Part shown: positions 1 through 6,350 of the stretch, one piece after another
Position numbering within the stretch: the first letter of the stretch is position 1
How the letters are laid out: each line of letters opens with the position of its first letter
Source: Actinomycetota bacterium
GTDB taxonomy: Bacteria > Actinomycetota > Geothermincolia > Fen-727 > JAQURN01
Direction: 5' to 3'
Assembly: GCA_028715585.1 (NCBI GenBank)
Contig: JAQURN010000040.1
Coordinates: 1-9,959 of the forward strand
DNA: 9,959 bases
Notes under the pieces: generated by a model
Told to the model about the DNA's origin: nothing
Seen by the model: the letters and a program-made list of their open reading frames with translations, nothing else
Databases searched by the model: none
Program-made: the position numbers and the translations under genes

Positions 1-1
1 T

Positions 2-748
2 GACACTGTCCAGGTTGCGAAAGATGAAGGAGCGGATGTTTACTTCGACGACGAGATATTGCCTGAAACCGTCCCCGCGCGTGGAAAAGGAGAAGCCCTC
101 TGGAAGAGCCTTTTCGTCTTGAAGGGGGACATTATTGCCTGGATTGATTCGGACATCGCGAATATGCATCCCCGCTTTGTCTATGGCATCATCGGTCCCC
201 TATTGATTGACCCAGAGATAAAGTACGTAAAGGGATTCTACAGAAGGCCAATTCAGGGCGCTGGAGGCATTTATCCTACCGGCGGAGGAAGGGTAACCGA
301 ACTCGTGGTCCGCCCTCTATTGAATCTCTTTTACCCCGACTTGAGCGCGGTAATTCAACCCCTCTCCGGCGAATACGCGGGGAGGAGGTCTTTGCTGGAA
401 AGCATTCCTTTCCTCACGGGATATGGGGTCGAGAGCGGGCTCTTGCTCGATACCTACGGGCTTTGCGGGCTCGATGCCATTGCTCAGGTTGATCTTGAAG
501 TTCGCGAACATGCAAATCAGCCCCTTTCGTCGCTTTCCAGGATGTCATTTGAGGTCATGCAAGCTGTGTTCATGAGGCTCGAGCGTGATGGGAAGGTGAA
601 GCTCATAGAGAAACCCTCATTCGACTACACCACTTTTGGGATTGAAGAAGGCGGTTATGTGAGCGAGTCGCAGACCATCGAGGTCATAGAGAGACCGCCA
701 ATGAGAATGGTTGAAGAATATCGGAAAGCCCGCCTTCTACCCGATTGA
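2..748 (+). CDS. gpgS: Glucosyl-3-phosphoglycerate synthase, 5'-truncated by the window edge
   Basis: This enzyme transfers glucose from a nucleotide sugar to 3-phosphoglycerate, the first step to glucosylglycerate (a compatible solute, and in mycobacteria the primer of methylglucose lipopolysaccharide). The reading frame is open from base 2, so the true start and the N-terminal nucleotide-binding part lie upstream; 248 codons are visible. The retained part closely resembles mycobacterial GpgS as I remember it: a PxRGKGEALW segment, the metal-binding D-S-D (fragment residues 49-51), FYRRP, TGGGRVTEL, QPLSGEYA, GYGVE, the V-R-x-H-x-N segment whose His (fragment residue 170) matches the catalytic His, and RPPM near the end. 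It is a retaining GT-A fold enzyme, expected in the cytosol. An internal TTG at 59 is not the start, because homology extends upstream of it. A membrane protein and a HAD phosphatase follow on the same strand. Assignment to GpgS rather than mannosyl-phosphoglycerate synthase is strong; donor preference cannot be read from sequence. Confidence 0.93.
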   Translation, partial: DTVQVAKDEGADVYFDDEILPETVPARGKGEALWKSLFVLKGDIIAWIDSDIANMHPRFVYGIIGPLLIDPEIKYVKGFYRRPIQGAGGIYPTGGGRVTELVVRPLLNLFYPDLSAVIQPLSGEYAGRRSLLESIPFLTGYGVESGLLLDTYGLCGLDAIAQVDLEVREHANQPLSSLSRMSFEVMQAVFMRLERDGKVKLIEKPSFDYTTFGIEEGGYVSESQTIEVIERPPMRMVEEYRKARLLPD

Positions 749-807
749 CTCACCGGGGTTTTTTGAAATCGATACACGGTTCAAGTCGCCCGGAGCTGGG
801 GATTTTC

Positions 808-814
808 AAGGAAG
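808..814 (+). promoter_or_regulatory. Ribosome binding site deciding the start of the membrane protein
   Basis: AAGGAAG lies five bases before the ATG at 820. The same frame could open at a TTG at 745, overlapping the gpgS stop, but no Shine-Dalgarno-like sequence precedes that codon and the extra 25 residues look like read-through leader. The site therefore favours the shorter protein. Confidence 0.55.
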
Positions 815-819
815 CGGAA

Positions 820-1377
820 ATGGAAAAGAAAAAAAGAAACAGATTTCTAGCTTTTTTGCTTTCCCCTATCGAAAGCGACGAGCCACCTCTGTTGGCAAAT
901 AGAGGCGATTGGCTTGCGGCGTTAGGAACCATTGTTTTTGCGGTGTCAGTATTTTCTCTTCCCTGGCTCATGGTTGGAGTTAAGTCGCCCGATTTTGGGT
1001 TCATAGAGAAACCGTATGGGTTGTTTGCAAGTCCGTGGGCATGGGTGCTAGTAGCATGGTTTGTTGCCATCTTTGCCGGTTTTTGGTTTGTGCAAACAAA
1101 AGGGATAATCTCGCTTTCCGCTGGAATTTTTTGCCTTCTCTTCAATGTCGCTTTCTACTTTGGGGGCCGTTACAAGGTAAGCATGATTGTGGGCGACATT
1201 GTTTCCCTTGCCAGGGCCATTCCCCTTGTAGGGGGAGAGGTGTCAGGATTGGGGATGGTCAGTGTGAAGCTCACCGTTGGTTATTTCGTGATGATTGGGG
1301 CAGGAATTCTCTTGGTTGTCGGCGGGTTGTTCCGCCTGCTTGGCTGGGGGGAAGCTAAGGAACTACCAGAGGAGTGA
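820..1377 (+). CDS. Four-helix integral membrane protein of unknown function
   Basis: I do not recognise this protein. With the ATG at 820 it has 185 residues. A basic, lysine-rich N-terminus (MEKKKRNR) is followed by four hydrophobic segments at about residues 31-53, 72-91, 95-115 and 151-174, with short polar loops and an acidic tail. The positive N-terminus suggests that both ends face the cytoplasm. The loop between helices 1 and 2 has a short D-F-G-F-I-E-K-P-Y-G-L-F stretch, and the longer loop between helices 3 and 4 (about 116-150) is glycine-rich. No catalytic motif, signal peptidase site or transporter signature is visible. It lies between gpgS (72 bases upstream) and a HAD phosphatase (25 bases downstream) on the same strand, so co-transcription is likely. 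A role linked to glucosylglycerate or to an envelope product is only a guess from position. Confidence 0.72.
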   Translation: MEKKKRNRFLAFLLSPIESDEPPLLANRGDWLAALGTIVFAVSVFSLPWLMVGVKSPDFGFIEKPYGLFASPWAWVLVAWFVAIFAGFWFVQTKGIISLSAGIFCLLFNVAFYFGGRYKVSMIVGDIVSLARAIPLVGGEVSGLGMVSVKLTVGYFVMIGAGILLVVGGLFRLLGWGEAKELPEE

Positions 1378-1402
1378 AAGATACCTGGTTGGTTTTTGAG
1401 GA

Positions 1403-2305
1403 ATGGGTGAGAGAGTGATGGACATCGAAAAGGTAATGAGAGCTAAGGGAATCGAGGCAAACATCGACTGGCTCGAACGGAATCTTGGCTCGGTGAGGGT
1501 CATCTATAGCGATATGGATGGAACGATGCTGGGTCCGATTGGATGCTTTTTCCGGGACAGCGATTTCGAACTCACACTCCGTCCGGCCAGTGCTCTTCTG
1601 GAGGCATTGAGAAGAGAAGTGGATATAATGCTGGTTTCTGGCAGGCACAAATCTCAGCTCAGGGAGTCCGCTAGAATCCTCGGCTTGAGAAATTACATCG
1701 CCGAGTTGGGGACCGAACTCGTGTATGACATGGGGCGGGAAGTCTTGGTGAACCTCGGGGAGTTCCACGTGGAGGGCGAATCTGTTTACGAGGCGATTGT
1801 CGCTACTGGAGTGGTTGATTTTCTGCTCGAACATTATCCAAAAAGGTTAGAAATGCACACTCCCTGGTCCGAAGAAAGAGAATGCACACCGCTCTTCAGG
1901 GGAAATGTTGATGTTGAAGAAGCGCGAAAACTTCTCGAAGAGCATGGCTATAAGGAGTTCTATCTTGCTGACAATGGAGTGATACCCAGGAAAAGCCCCA
2001 CACTGGATGTTTCCGAGACGCGGGCTTATCACCTGATTCCGAAGGGGGTAAGCAAAGATAAAGCCGTAAGGCAAGACCAGGAACACCGCTCGATTTTAAG
2101 GGACGAGACCGTCGCGGTGGGGGATGCCGAAGCCGACCTCCCCTTCGCCGAGGCAGTTGGTGCCTTTTTTATCGTTAGGAATGGATTGGAAGCGAATCCC
2201 CACCTGGCGGACCAAATCATGGATGCTGACAACATCTTCGTCACCGAAGGTCGCATGGGAATTGGTTGGGCAGAGGTGGTGGAAACCATTCTTGCGCTTT
2301 CTTAA
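1403..2305 (+). CDS. HAD-superfamily class IIB phosphatase, candidate glucosyl-3-phosphoglycerate phosphatase
   Basis: This is a Cof/MpgP-type HAD phosphatase of about 300 residues. Motif I is S-D-M-D-G-T (D37 nucleophile, D39 acid/base), motif II is L-V-S-G-R (S79), motif III lysine is K218 or K220, and motif IV is G-D-A-E-A-D-L (D241, D245). The stretch between motifs II and III fits a C2 cap. HAD enzymes of this class hydrolyse sugar phosphates and phosphoglycerate conjugates. Its place after gpgS on the same strand suggests it could remove the phosphate from glucosyl-3-phosphoglycerate, as HAD-type GpgP does in Persephonella and Methanococcoides, whereas mycobacteria use a histidine phosphatase. 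That role is inferred from context: motif II (SGR) differs from the TAK seen in the MpgP sequence I recall. The start is uncertain. ATG 1403 has its purine run almost touching it, while the in-frame ATG at 1418 has GGTGA at 1406-1410 at good spacing. Confidence 0.85.
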   Translation: MGERVMDIEKVMRAKGIEANIDWLERNLGSVRVIYSDMDGTMLGPIGCFFRDSDFELTLRPASALLEALRREVDIMLVSGRHKSQLRESARILGLRNYIAELGTELVYDMGREVLVNLGEFHVEGESVYEAIVATGVVDFLLEHYPKRLEMHTPWSEERECTPLFRGNVDVEEARKLLEEHGYKEFYLADNGVIPRKSPTLDVSETRAYHLIPKGVSKDKAVRQDQEHRSILRDETVAVGDAEADLPFAEAVGAFFIVRNGLEANPHLADQIMDADNIFVTEGRMGIGWAEVVETILALS

Positions 2306-2310
2306 GCTTA

Positions 2311-3279
2311 CTAAAAGAGCCTTGCGTTTTTTGGAATCCACGCGCTCGTGAGGGTGAAGAGGCGGAACCCGAGGCTCTCGATATACTTTTTTCCCTCCAG
2401 ACGGTCCATCCAGTTTTGGCTGATTCCGCTCGCTCCGTTGAAGGAGCCACTTATCGCCCCAGCCATTGACGCGATGGAGGATGCCGCTCCACCTGAGTTA
2501 ATCGCTGAGAGAACAGTTTTTGAGAAGTCATATGGATTTTCCAGGAAAGCGTAGATTGCCGCCGGCACAGCATCGGTGGAGTCATTGGTGCGTTCCTGGT
2601 ATCTGTAACTCTCGCTGGGCGATTTCAAAAGCTCCTCTAATGCTTTAATCTTGTGAGCCATTTCACTGCTTGTCTCTTCGACAAAGCCACAAATTTCTCC
2701 CACAAACTTTTCGCTTTTCAGGTTTCCCTCATCCGCTATTCCGATTGCCACCGCCAGGGCTATCGCCATGGAACCCGCAATCGCGCATGGGTCAGTGTGG
2801 GTTATCATTGCCTGGCTCACTGAAGCCCGTTTGAGTTTTGCCCACTGGTCGAAGTACCGTAAACCGACTGGACTCGCGCGGGAAGCCGCTGCGGCGCTCC
2901 TCGAGCGGACGCCGCTCTTAAGAGGATCGGAGCCGCGGTAGATTTTTCTCAAGACCTCCGCGCAGGCGGCATCGGGGTTTTTGGCTTCTTTTATCCCCTC
3001 ATCCGACCTCCCCATCCACAAGGCAAGTTTGTTTGCTGTGTGCAGGGGGTCGAAACGCCCGTACTCGATTATCGATTGGGCAATAACAACAGTCATCTGG
3101 GTGTCATCGCTTATACTTCCAGCTGGAAAATTTCCATCAACGAAGTCGGCTACGGTGCCGAACTTCTTCGATATCTCATCCGCGGGAAGCCCCTCCACGG
3201 GTGCCCCAAGCGCATCGCCTACAGCGCATCCAAGAAGGGCGCCTTTAAACTTGTCGAGAAGTGAATCATACTCGCTCAA
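2311..3279 (-). CDS. ADP-ribosylglycohydrolase (DraG/ARH) family protein with a degenerate active site
   Basis: DraG/ARH enzymes remove ADP-ribose from proteins or other acceptors using a two-metal site. Family features seen here are the N-terminal F-K-G-A-L-L-G-C-A-V-G-D-A-L-G-A (about residues 12-25), the first metal motif S-D-D-T-Q-M-T (57-63), T-H-T-D-P (160-164), and the C-terminal I-A-S-M-A-G-A-I-S-G core (269-278). The length of 322 residues is normal and the frame is intact. However, the second metal motif, usually G-G-D-x-D-[ST], reads G-G-A-A-S-S (263-268), losing both Asp ligands, and the usual G-N-G-x-x-M-R before the S-P-V-G-L segment is replaced by S-A-A-A-A-S-R (about 128-134). 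Either the protein binds a ligand without hydrolysis, or its chemistry differs. The start is a TTG at 3279, supported by AAGGGA just upstream and by the conserved N-terminus directly after it. It converges with the HAD gene, with five bases between the stops. Confidence 0.9.
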   Translation of the reverse strand: MSEYDSLLDKFKGALLGCAVGDALGAPVEGLPADEISKKFGTVADFVDGNFPAGSISDDTQMTVVIAQSIIEYGRFDPLHTANKLALWMGRSDEGIKEAKNPDAACAEVLRKIYRGSDPLKSGVRSRSAAAASRASPVGLRYFDQWAKLKRASVSQAMITHTDPCAIAGSMAIALAVAIGIADEGNLKSEKFVGEICGFVEETSSEMAHKIKALEELLKSPSESYRYQERTNDSTDAVPAAIYAFLENPYDFSKTVLSAINSGGAASSIASMAGAISGSFNGASGISQNWMDRLEGKKYIESLGFRLFTLTSAWIPKNARLF

Positions 3280-3320
3280 CTTATCCCTTTCTTACCTTGA
3301 GTGGATTACTATCGATTTGG

Positions 3321-3326
3321 ATTATA
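3321..3326 (-). promoter_or_regulatory. Possible -10 box for the ADP-ribosylglycohydrolase homologue
   Basis: Read on the minus strand this is a perfect TATAAT, 42 bases upstream of the TTG start, giving a leader of roughly 35 bases. No good -35 hexamer lies 16-18 bases further upstream, so the call rests on the -10 alone. On the plus strand the overlapping bases 3323-3328 read TATACT, with TTGAGT at 3297-3302 but a 20-base spacer, so a promoter toward the transporter is weaker. The rest of the 170-base divergent region shows no clear operator or hairpin. Confidence 0.35.
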
Positions 3327-3449
3327 CTTTAAGGTAGAGGAGAATCGAGTTGAGTTTTAACTGAATCGAATCTTGCGCGCCCATCTATCGGCAGCAGATC
3401 AGGCGCCTCTTTTGTCGGATAATGAAAACATTTCTGAGAGGAGGAAGTT

Positions 3450-4715
3450 ATGGAAGAAGAGAGAGAGTATGGTACCTATCGGTATAGGTGGGTGGTGCTT
3501 GCGGTGTACATGTTGGTGGCTGCAATCACGCAGCTCATGTGGCTCAACTATGCGCCTATAACTAGCCAGACCGAAGCTCTCATGGGCGTGAGTGAGTTTA
3601 AGGTGGTGCTACTGGCGACAATGTTTCCCCTTGTCTATGTAGTTGTGTCCATACCAGCCGGATTTATTATCGACCGCAAGGGTTTTCGCTATGCGGTGAT
3701 GATCGGCTCTTTCCTTACCGCTGCCTTCTCTTTCCTTCGTCTCTTTGCCGATAACTATGTTCTAGTCCTCATCGGAATGATTGGTATATCAGTCGGACAA
3801 CCTTTCGTACTCAACAGCATTACCAAGCTGGTCAGCACATGGTTCCCCAGCGAAGAATCCGCCTTAGCCAGCGGCTTGGGTACTCTTTCTCTCTTCGTGG
3901 GAATGATAGTAGCTTTGGCAGTAACACCAGGTTTGCTCAAAGGGTTCGGGGAAAACAATTTGAGCTCACTGCGTTGGATTGTGCTCATTTACAGCCTGGT
4001 AGCCCTCTTGGGGTTTATCCTCTTTGCAATCCTTGGTAAGGCCAAGCCACCCAAGCCGCCAAAGCGCACTGAAGAGGCGGCGCTTGGTGAGGAGGTAGCT
4101 GTCGATATGAAGGGCCTGCGTTCCATTTTTGGCCTCCACAACTTTCGTATGCTTTGCGTGATAATTTTTATCGGCAATGGTTCCTTTGTTGCTCTTATGC
4201 AGCTCATCGAAAAAATAATGGAGCCCAAAGGTATCGGAACTGTCACCGCGGGAAATATCGGAGCGGTTATGGTTGGAGCCGGGGTGGTTGGTTGCATCGT
4301 GCTTCCCGCGCTGTCTGACAAGCTCATGCGGCGCAAGCCTTTCCTTATTCTGGCAGCTTCTATAGCCGCGATTACCCTTTTCTTGGTAGGTATTCTCAAG
4401 AGTGCTACACTCAACTTCATCGTGGGAGGCATCCTTGGTTTCTTCCTCCTAAGCGCTTTGCCTGTACTTCTTGCCTTTGCGGAGGAGACCACCGGGGCAC
4501 GCCTCACAGGGGTTGCGACCAGCATCCTCTTACTCTTGGGTAATGCTGGAGGCGTGGTTTTGACCCTAGCCGTGGAGGGTATCAAGTCGGCGACGGGTGG
4601 TAAGGATTTCTTGTGGGGATTGGTTGTTCTAGCAGCGCTTTTCGTGGTGGCTTTCTTTTTTGCCTTGCGTATCAGGGAGGAACACCCTATATCCCGGGTT
4701 GGCGCGGAAGAATAG
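3450..4715 (+). CDS. Major facilitator superfamily transporter
   Basis: This 421-residue inner-membrane protein has the expected two six-helix bundles. The first helix starts near residue 14. The MFS signature G-F-I-I-D-R-K-G-F-R (71-80) lies in the loop between helices 2 and 3, and a decayed second copy (L-S-D-K-L-M-R-R-K, 288-296) sits at the equivalent place in the second half. The central cytoplasmic loop (about 197-230) is rich in Lys, Pro and Glu. W-F-P followed by an A-x-A-S-G-L-G segment (131-144) and the early W-L-N-Y-A-P recall the FLVCR/NarK-like branch, whose members carry haem, choline or organic anions, but the substrate cannot be read. The start is well set by GGAGG at 3440-3444, five bases before the ATG. 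It is divergent from the ADP-ribosylglycohydrolase homologue and is followed after 57 bases by a Nudix gene that may be co-transcribed. Confidence 0.93.
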   Translation: MEEEREYGTYRYRWVVLAVYMLVAAITQLMWLNYAPITSQTEALMGVSEFKVVLLATMFPLVYVVVSIPAGFIIDRKGFRYAVMIGSFLTAAFSFLRLFADNYVLVLIGMIGISVGQPFVLNSITKLVSTWFPSEESALASGLGTLSLFVGMIVALAVTPGLLKGFGENNLSSLRWIVLIYSLVALLGFILFAILGKAKPPKPPKRTEEAALGEEVAVDMKGLRSIFGLHNFRMLCVIIFIGNGSFVALMQLIEKIMEPKGIGTVTAGNIGAVMVGAGVVGCIVLPALSDKLMRRKPFLILAASIAAITLFLVGILKSATLNFIVGGILGFFLLSALPVLLAFAEETTGARLTGVATSILLLLGNAGGVVLTLAVEGIKSATGGKDFLWGLVVLAALFVVAFFFALRIREEHPISRVGAEE

Positions 4716-4772
4716 AAGGCTTCCTTTATTTGCTTGCGCGAATAGTCTCTAGCGAAAAAAACATCTTCTGGT

Positions 4773-5357
4773 ATGGTTAGCAAAGAAAACGTTTCCTTAG
4801 CCGAGAAAAAATACGGAATTCCTGCCGAGCGGAGGATGCGCTTCGAAATAAACTCCCCGGAATATGAGATGGTTGCTCAATCCATGGTTGGCGGGCGGTC
4901 CGAGGACGTGACCATCTTTATAAAGTCTATGAACAATCCCGATGAGATAGCGGTCATAAGGAAGCCCTTTTTGTCACCTGGCATTTACAGGGCTCCAAGT
5001 GGCGGTCCTCTTACTGGAGAGGCGCTCGAGGAAAGCGCAAAGAGAGAAGCTAGGGAGGAGACGGGGCTAGAAATCGAGATAAAACGTTATTTGGCGCGAA
5101 TTGATGTTACTTTCACGTGCGGCGAGAAGCCTCCTATCGAATGGACATCGCATGTTTTCGAGGCTCTCCAGACGGCTGGAGAGATTGGTCCAATTGACGT
5201 GCATGAAATAGAGGAGGCAAAGTGGATGAGCCTTAAAGAGCTTGGTTCTAGCGTCAAGAAGCTGATGCTCGAAAGCGGTTCCGGGCTCCTGTGCTACCGT
5301 GTGGCGCTGACTGATTTTACCGTTGCTCAGATGAAGAGCCCTAGCAGTGCCTCTTAA
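4773..5357 (+). CDS. Nudix hydrolase
   Basis: Nudix enzymes cleave a nucleoside diphosphate linked to another moiety, using Mg2+ bound by the Nudix box. The box is complete: G77, E83 and then R-E-A-R-E-E-T-G-L (91-99), matching G-x5-E-x7-R-E-U-x-E-E-x-G-U. The total of 194 residues is longer than a minimal Nudix domain. About 45 extra N-terminal residues (charged, with E-R-R-M-R-F) precede the beta-strand T-I-F-I-K-S at 47-52, and a short serine-rich tail ends the chain. The segment before the box (P-G-I-Y-R-A-P-S-G-G) is typical of Nudix enzymes of the ADP-sugar or CoA pyrophosphatase kind, but no subfamily motif settles the substrate. An in-frame stop at 4743-4745 limits the start to 4773 or later, and no strong ribosome site is seen there. 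It follows the MFS gene by 57 bases. Confidence 0.88.
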   Translation: MVSKENVSLAEKKYGIPAERRMRFEINSPEYEMVAQSMVGGRSEDVTIFIKSMNNPDEIAVIRKPFLSPGIYRAPSGGPLTGEALEESAKREAREETGLEIEIKRYLARIDVTFTCGEKPPIEWTSHVFEALQTAGEIGPIDVHEIEEAKWMSLKELGSSVKKLMLESGSGLLCYRVALTDFTVAQMKSPSSAS

Positions 5358-5383
5358 TTTGGGGGAACAACCTCATCCCATAG

Positions 5384-5536
5384 CTATCTTTTTTTGTAAT
5401 CGGGACAGGATGTGGCATTCGGCCTCTGTGGATTATGGCACGCCGAGTCATAATCGTATTTGCACGTATCACAGAGCAACTTTTGGATTCCCATTTTCTT
5501 TTTTAGCCTGAGCCAGAATCCTTCGGATTTTTTCAT
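5384..5536 (-). CDS. Small four-cysteine protein, putative zinc-binding
   Basis: A 50-codon frame opens with ATG at 5536 and ends with TAG. The first 20 residues are basic (M-K-K-S-E-G-F-W-L-R-L-K-K-K). They are followed by four cysteines at 22, 25, 33 and 44 (C-x2-C-x7-C-x10-C), with aromatic Y27 and Y29, an N-P-x-R-P-N-A segment at 35-41 and C-P-D-Y at 44-47. The spacing and the ordered C-terminal half look like a small zinc knuckle and not random translation. I recall similar short actinobacterial or environmental proteins with R-P-N-A and C-P-D-Y, but not a named family. No membrane segment or catalytic motif is present. A TATAAT on the same strand ends eight bases before the ATG, which suggests a leaderless message. 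It converges with the Nudix gene and is divergent from the HAD-IA gene. Function is unknown; nucleic-acid or protein binding is possible. Confidence 0.68.
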   Translation of the reverse strand: MKKSEGFWLRLKKKMGIQKLLCDTCKYDYDSACHNPQRPNATSCPDYKKR

Positions 5537-5543
5537 CGCGCCA

Positions 5544-5549
5544 ATTATA
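5544..5549 (-). promoter_or_regulatory. -10 box placed for a leaderless transcript of the small cysteine gene
   Basis: The minus strand reads TATAAT here, with seven bases between it and the ATG at 5536. A transcript starting the usual 6-8 bases downstream of a -10 box would begin at or next to the ATG, and no Shine-Dalgarno sequence is present, which fits a leaderless message. Leaderless genes are common in actinobacteria. No convincing -35 hexamer is seen. Confidence 0.45.
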
Positions 5550-5568
5550 AACTAAGGTAGGACTCGGG

Positions 5569-5599
5569 TTGACTTTTATTTATGTGGTTCCCCTATGCT
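5569..5599 (+). promoter_or_regulatory. Possible sigma-70-type promoter for the HAD-IA hydrolase
   Basis: TTGACT (5569-5574) is followed, after a long 19-base spacer, by TATGCT (5594-5599). This would leave a leader of roughly 40 bases before the TTG start at 5645. The -35 is close to consensus and the -10 is weaker. The element lies in the divergent region shared with the small cysteine gene. Confidence 0.4.
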
Positions 5600-5644
5600 A
5601 ATCTTTATTGAAGGCGTCAAGGTGAAGTGTAGGAGTCGGTAATC

Positions 5645-6349
5645 TTGGAAGATATCAAAGGCATATTTTTCGACGTTGGAAATACTCTTCTCGAGCCGTA
5701 CCCCTCTTTCGAGGCGGTTTGCGTCGAGATTCTCGGCGGCTTTGGACATGACATTTCCGAAGAAGCCATTCGGCTTGGTTCAGTGGTTGCTGATCGGTAC
5801 TACGATGAGAGATATCGCGCCGATGACAGTTTCTGGACTAGCGAAGAGGCGGCTAGAGAGATGTGGTGCGAAATGTACTGCCGGATGCTGAAGGAAATGG
5901 GTGTAGATGGGGACCGAAAGCTCATCGGAGAGACAATATACGAGGAGTTTGGAAATGGTCGAAGGTGGAAGCCATATCCAGATGTCATCCCCGTTTTTGA
6001 AGAGCTCAAAGGCAGAGGGTTGAAGTTGGGAATCATCTCCAATTGGGATTCGCGGTTAGAGAAGATATGTTTCGATATAGGACTTTATCGTTACCTACAG
6101 GCAATCTTGTCATCTGCCGTCATAGGTTTGAGAAAACCCGACCCCGTAATTTTCGAAGAAGGGCTTTCTAGGCTTTCCATCCAAGCATCGCGGGCGCTTC
6201 ACGTAGGGGACCATTATTATGCGGACATTCTCGGAGCGCGGAGTGCAGGGATTCAAGGAGTGCTGATTGACAGGTTTGGAGGGGAAGAAAAAGCTGACGT
6301 GCCAACCATCCACGATCTTTACGGCCTTCTCGAGGTTCTGGCTATCTAA
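5645..6349 (+). CDS. HAD-superfamily class IA hydrolase with a D-x-G motif I
   Basis: A 234-residue HAD-IA protein with a helical C1 cap (about 18-105). Motif I is F-F-D-V-G-N-T-L (D10 nucleophile), motif II I-S-N (S132), motif III K-P-D-P (K164), and motif IV H-V-G-D-x4-D (D189, D194). The position two after the nucleophile is glycine (G12) where most HAD phosphatases have the general acid/base Asp. The same change is common in haloacid-dehalogenase and HDHD3/REG-2-like branches, so the enzyme may have slow or unusual phosphatase activity, or another reaction. The TTG start is supported by AGGAG at 5631-5635, nine bases upstream, and by motif I beginning a few residues later. The gene stands alone on its strand, with a small cysteine gene divergent upstream and an amidohydrolase converging one base after its stop. 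The substrate cannot be assigned. Confidence 0.88.
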   Translation: MEDIKGIFFDVGNTLLEPYPSFEAVCVEILGGFGHDISEEAIRLGSVVADRYYDERYRADDSFWTSEEAAREMWCEMYCRMLKEMGVDGDRKLIGETIYEEFGNGRRWKPYPDVIPVFEELKGRGLKLGIISNWDSRLEKICFDIGLYRYLQAILSSAVIGLRKPDPVIFEEGLSRLSIQASRALHVGDHYYADILGARSAGIQGVLIDRFGGEEKADVPTIHDLYGLLEVLAI

Positions 6350-6350
6350 A

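Noticed and set aside
59..748. TTG at 59 as the start of gpgS
   Set aside because: The frame is open to base 2 and the upstream codons encode family-like sequence (D-E-G-A-D-V), so the gene begins before the window.
2303..2310. TAAGCTTA palindrome between the converging HAD-IIB and ADP-ribosylglycohydrolase stops as a terminator
   Set aside because: Four base pairs with no loop and no U-run cannot form an intrinsic terminator.
3989..4783. 264-codon frame antisense to the MFS transporter
   Set aside because: It is a basic, low-complexity mirror of a hydrophobic gene, with no recognisable domain and no ribosome site; the sense-strand transporter is certain.
5358..5383. Shared terminator between the Nudix gene and the small cysteine gene
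   Set aside because: No GC-rich inverted repeat is present; the T-run nearby is the lysine codons of the small gene read on the other strand.
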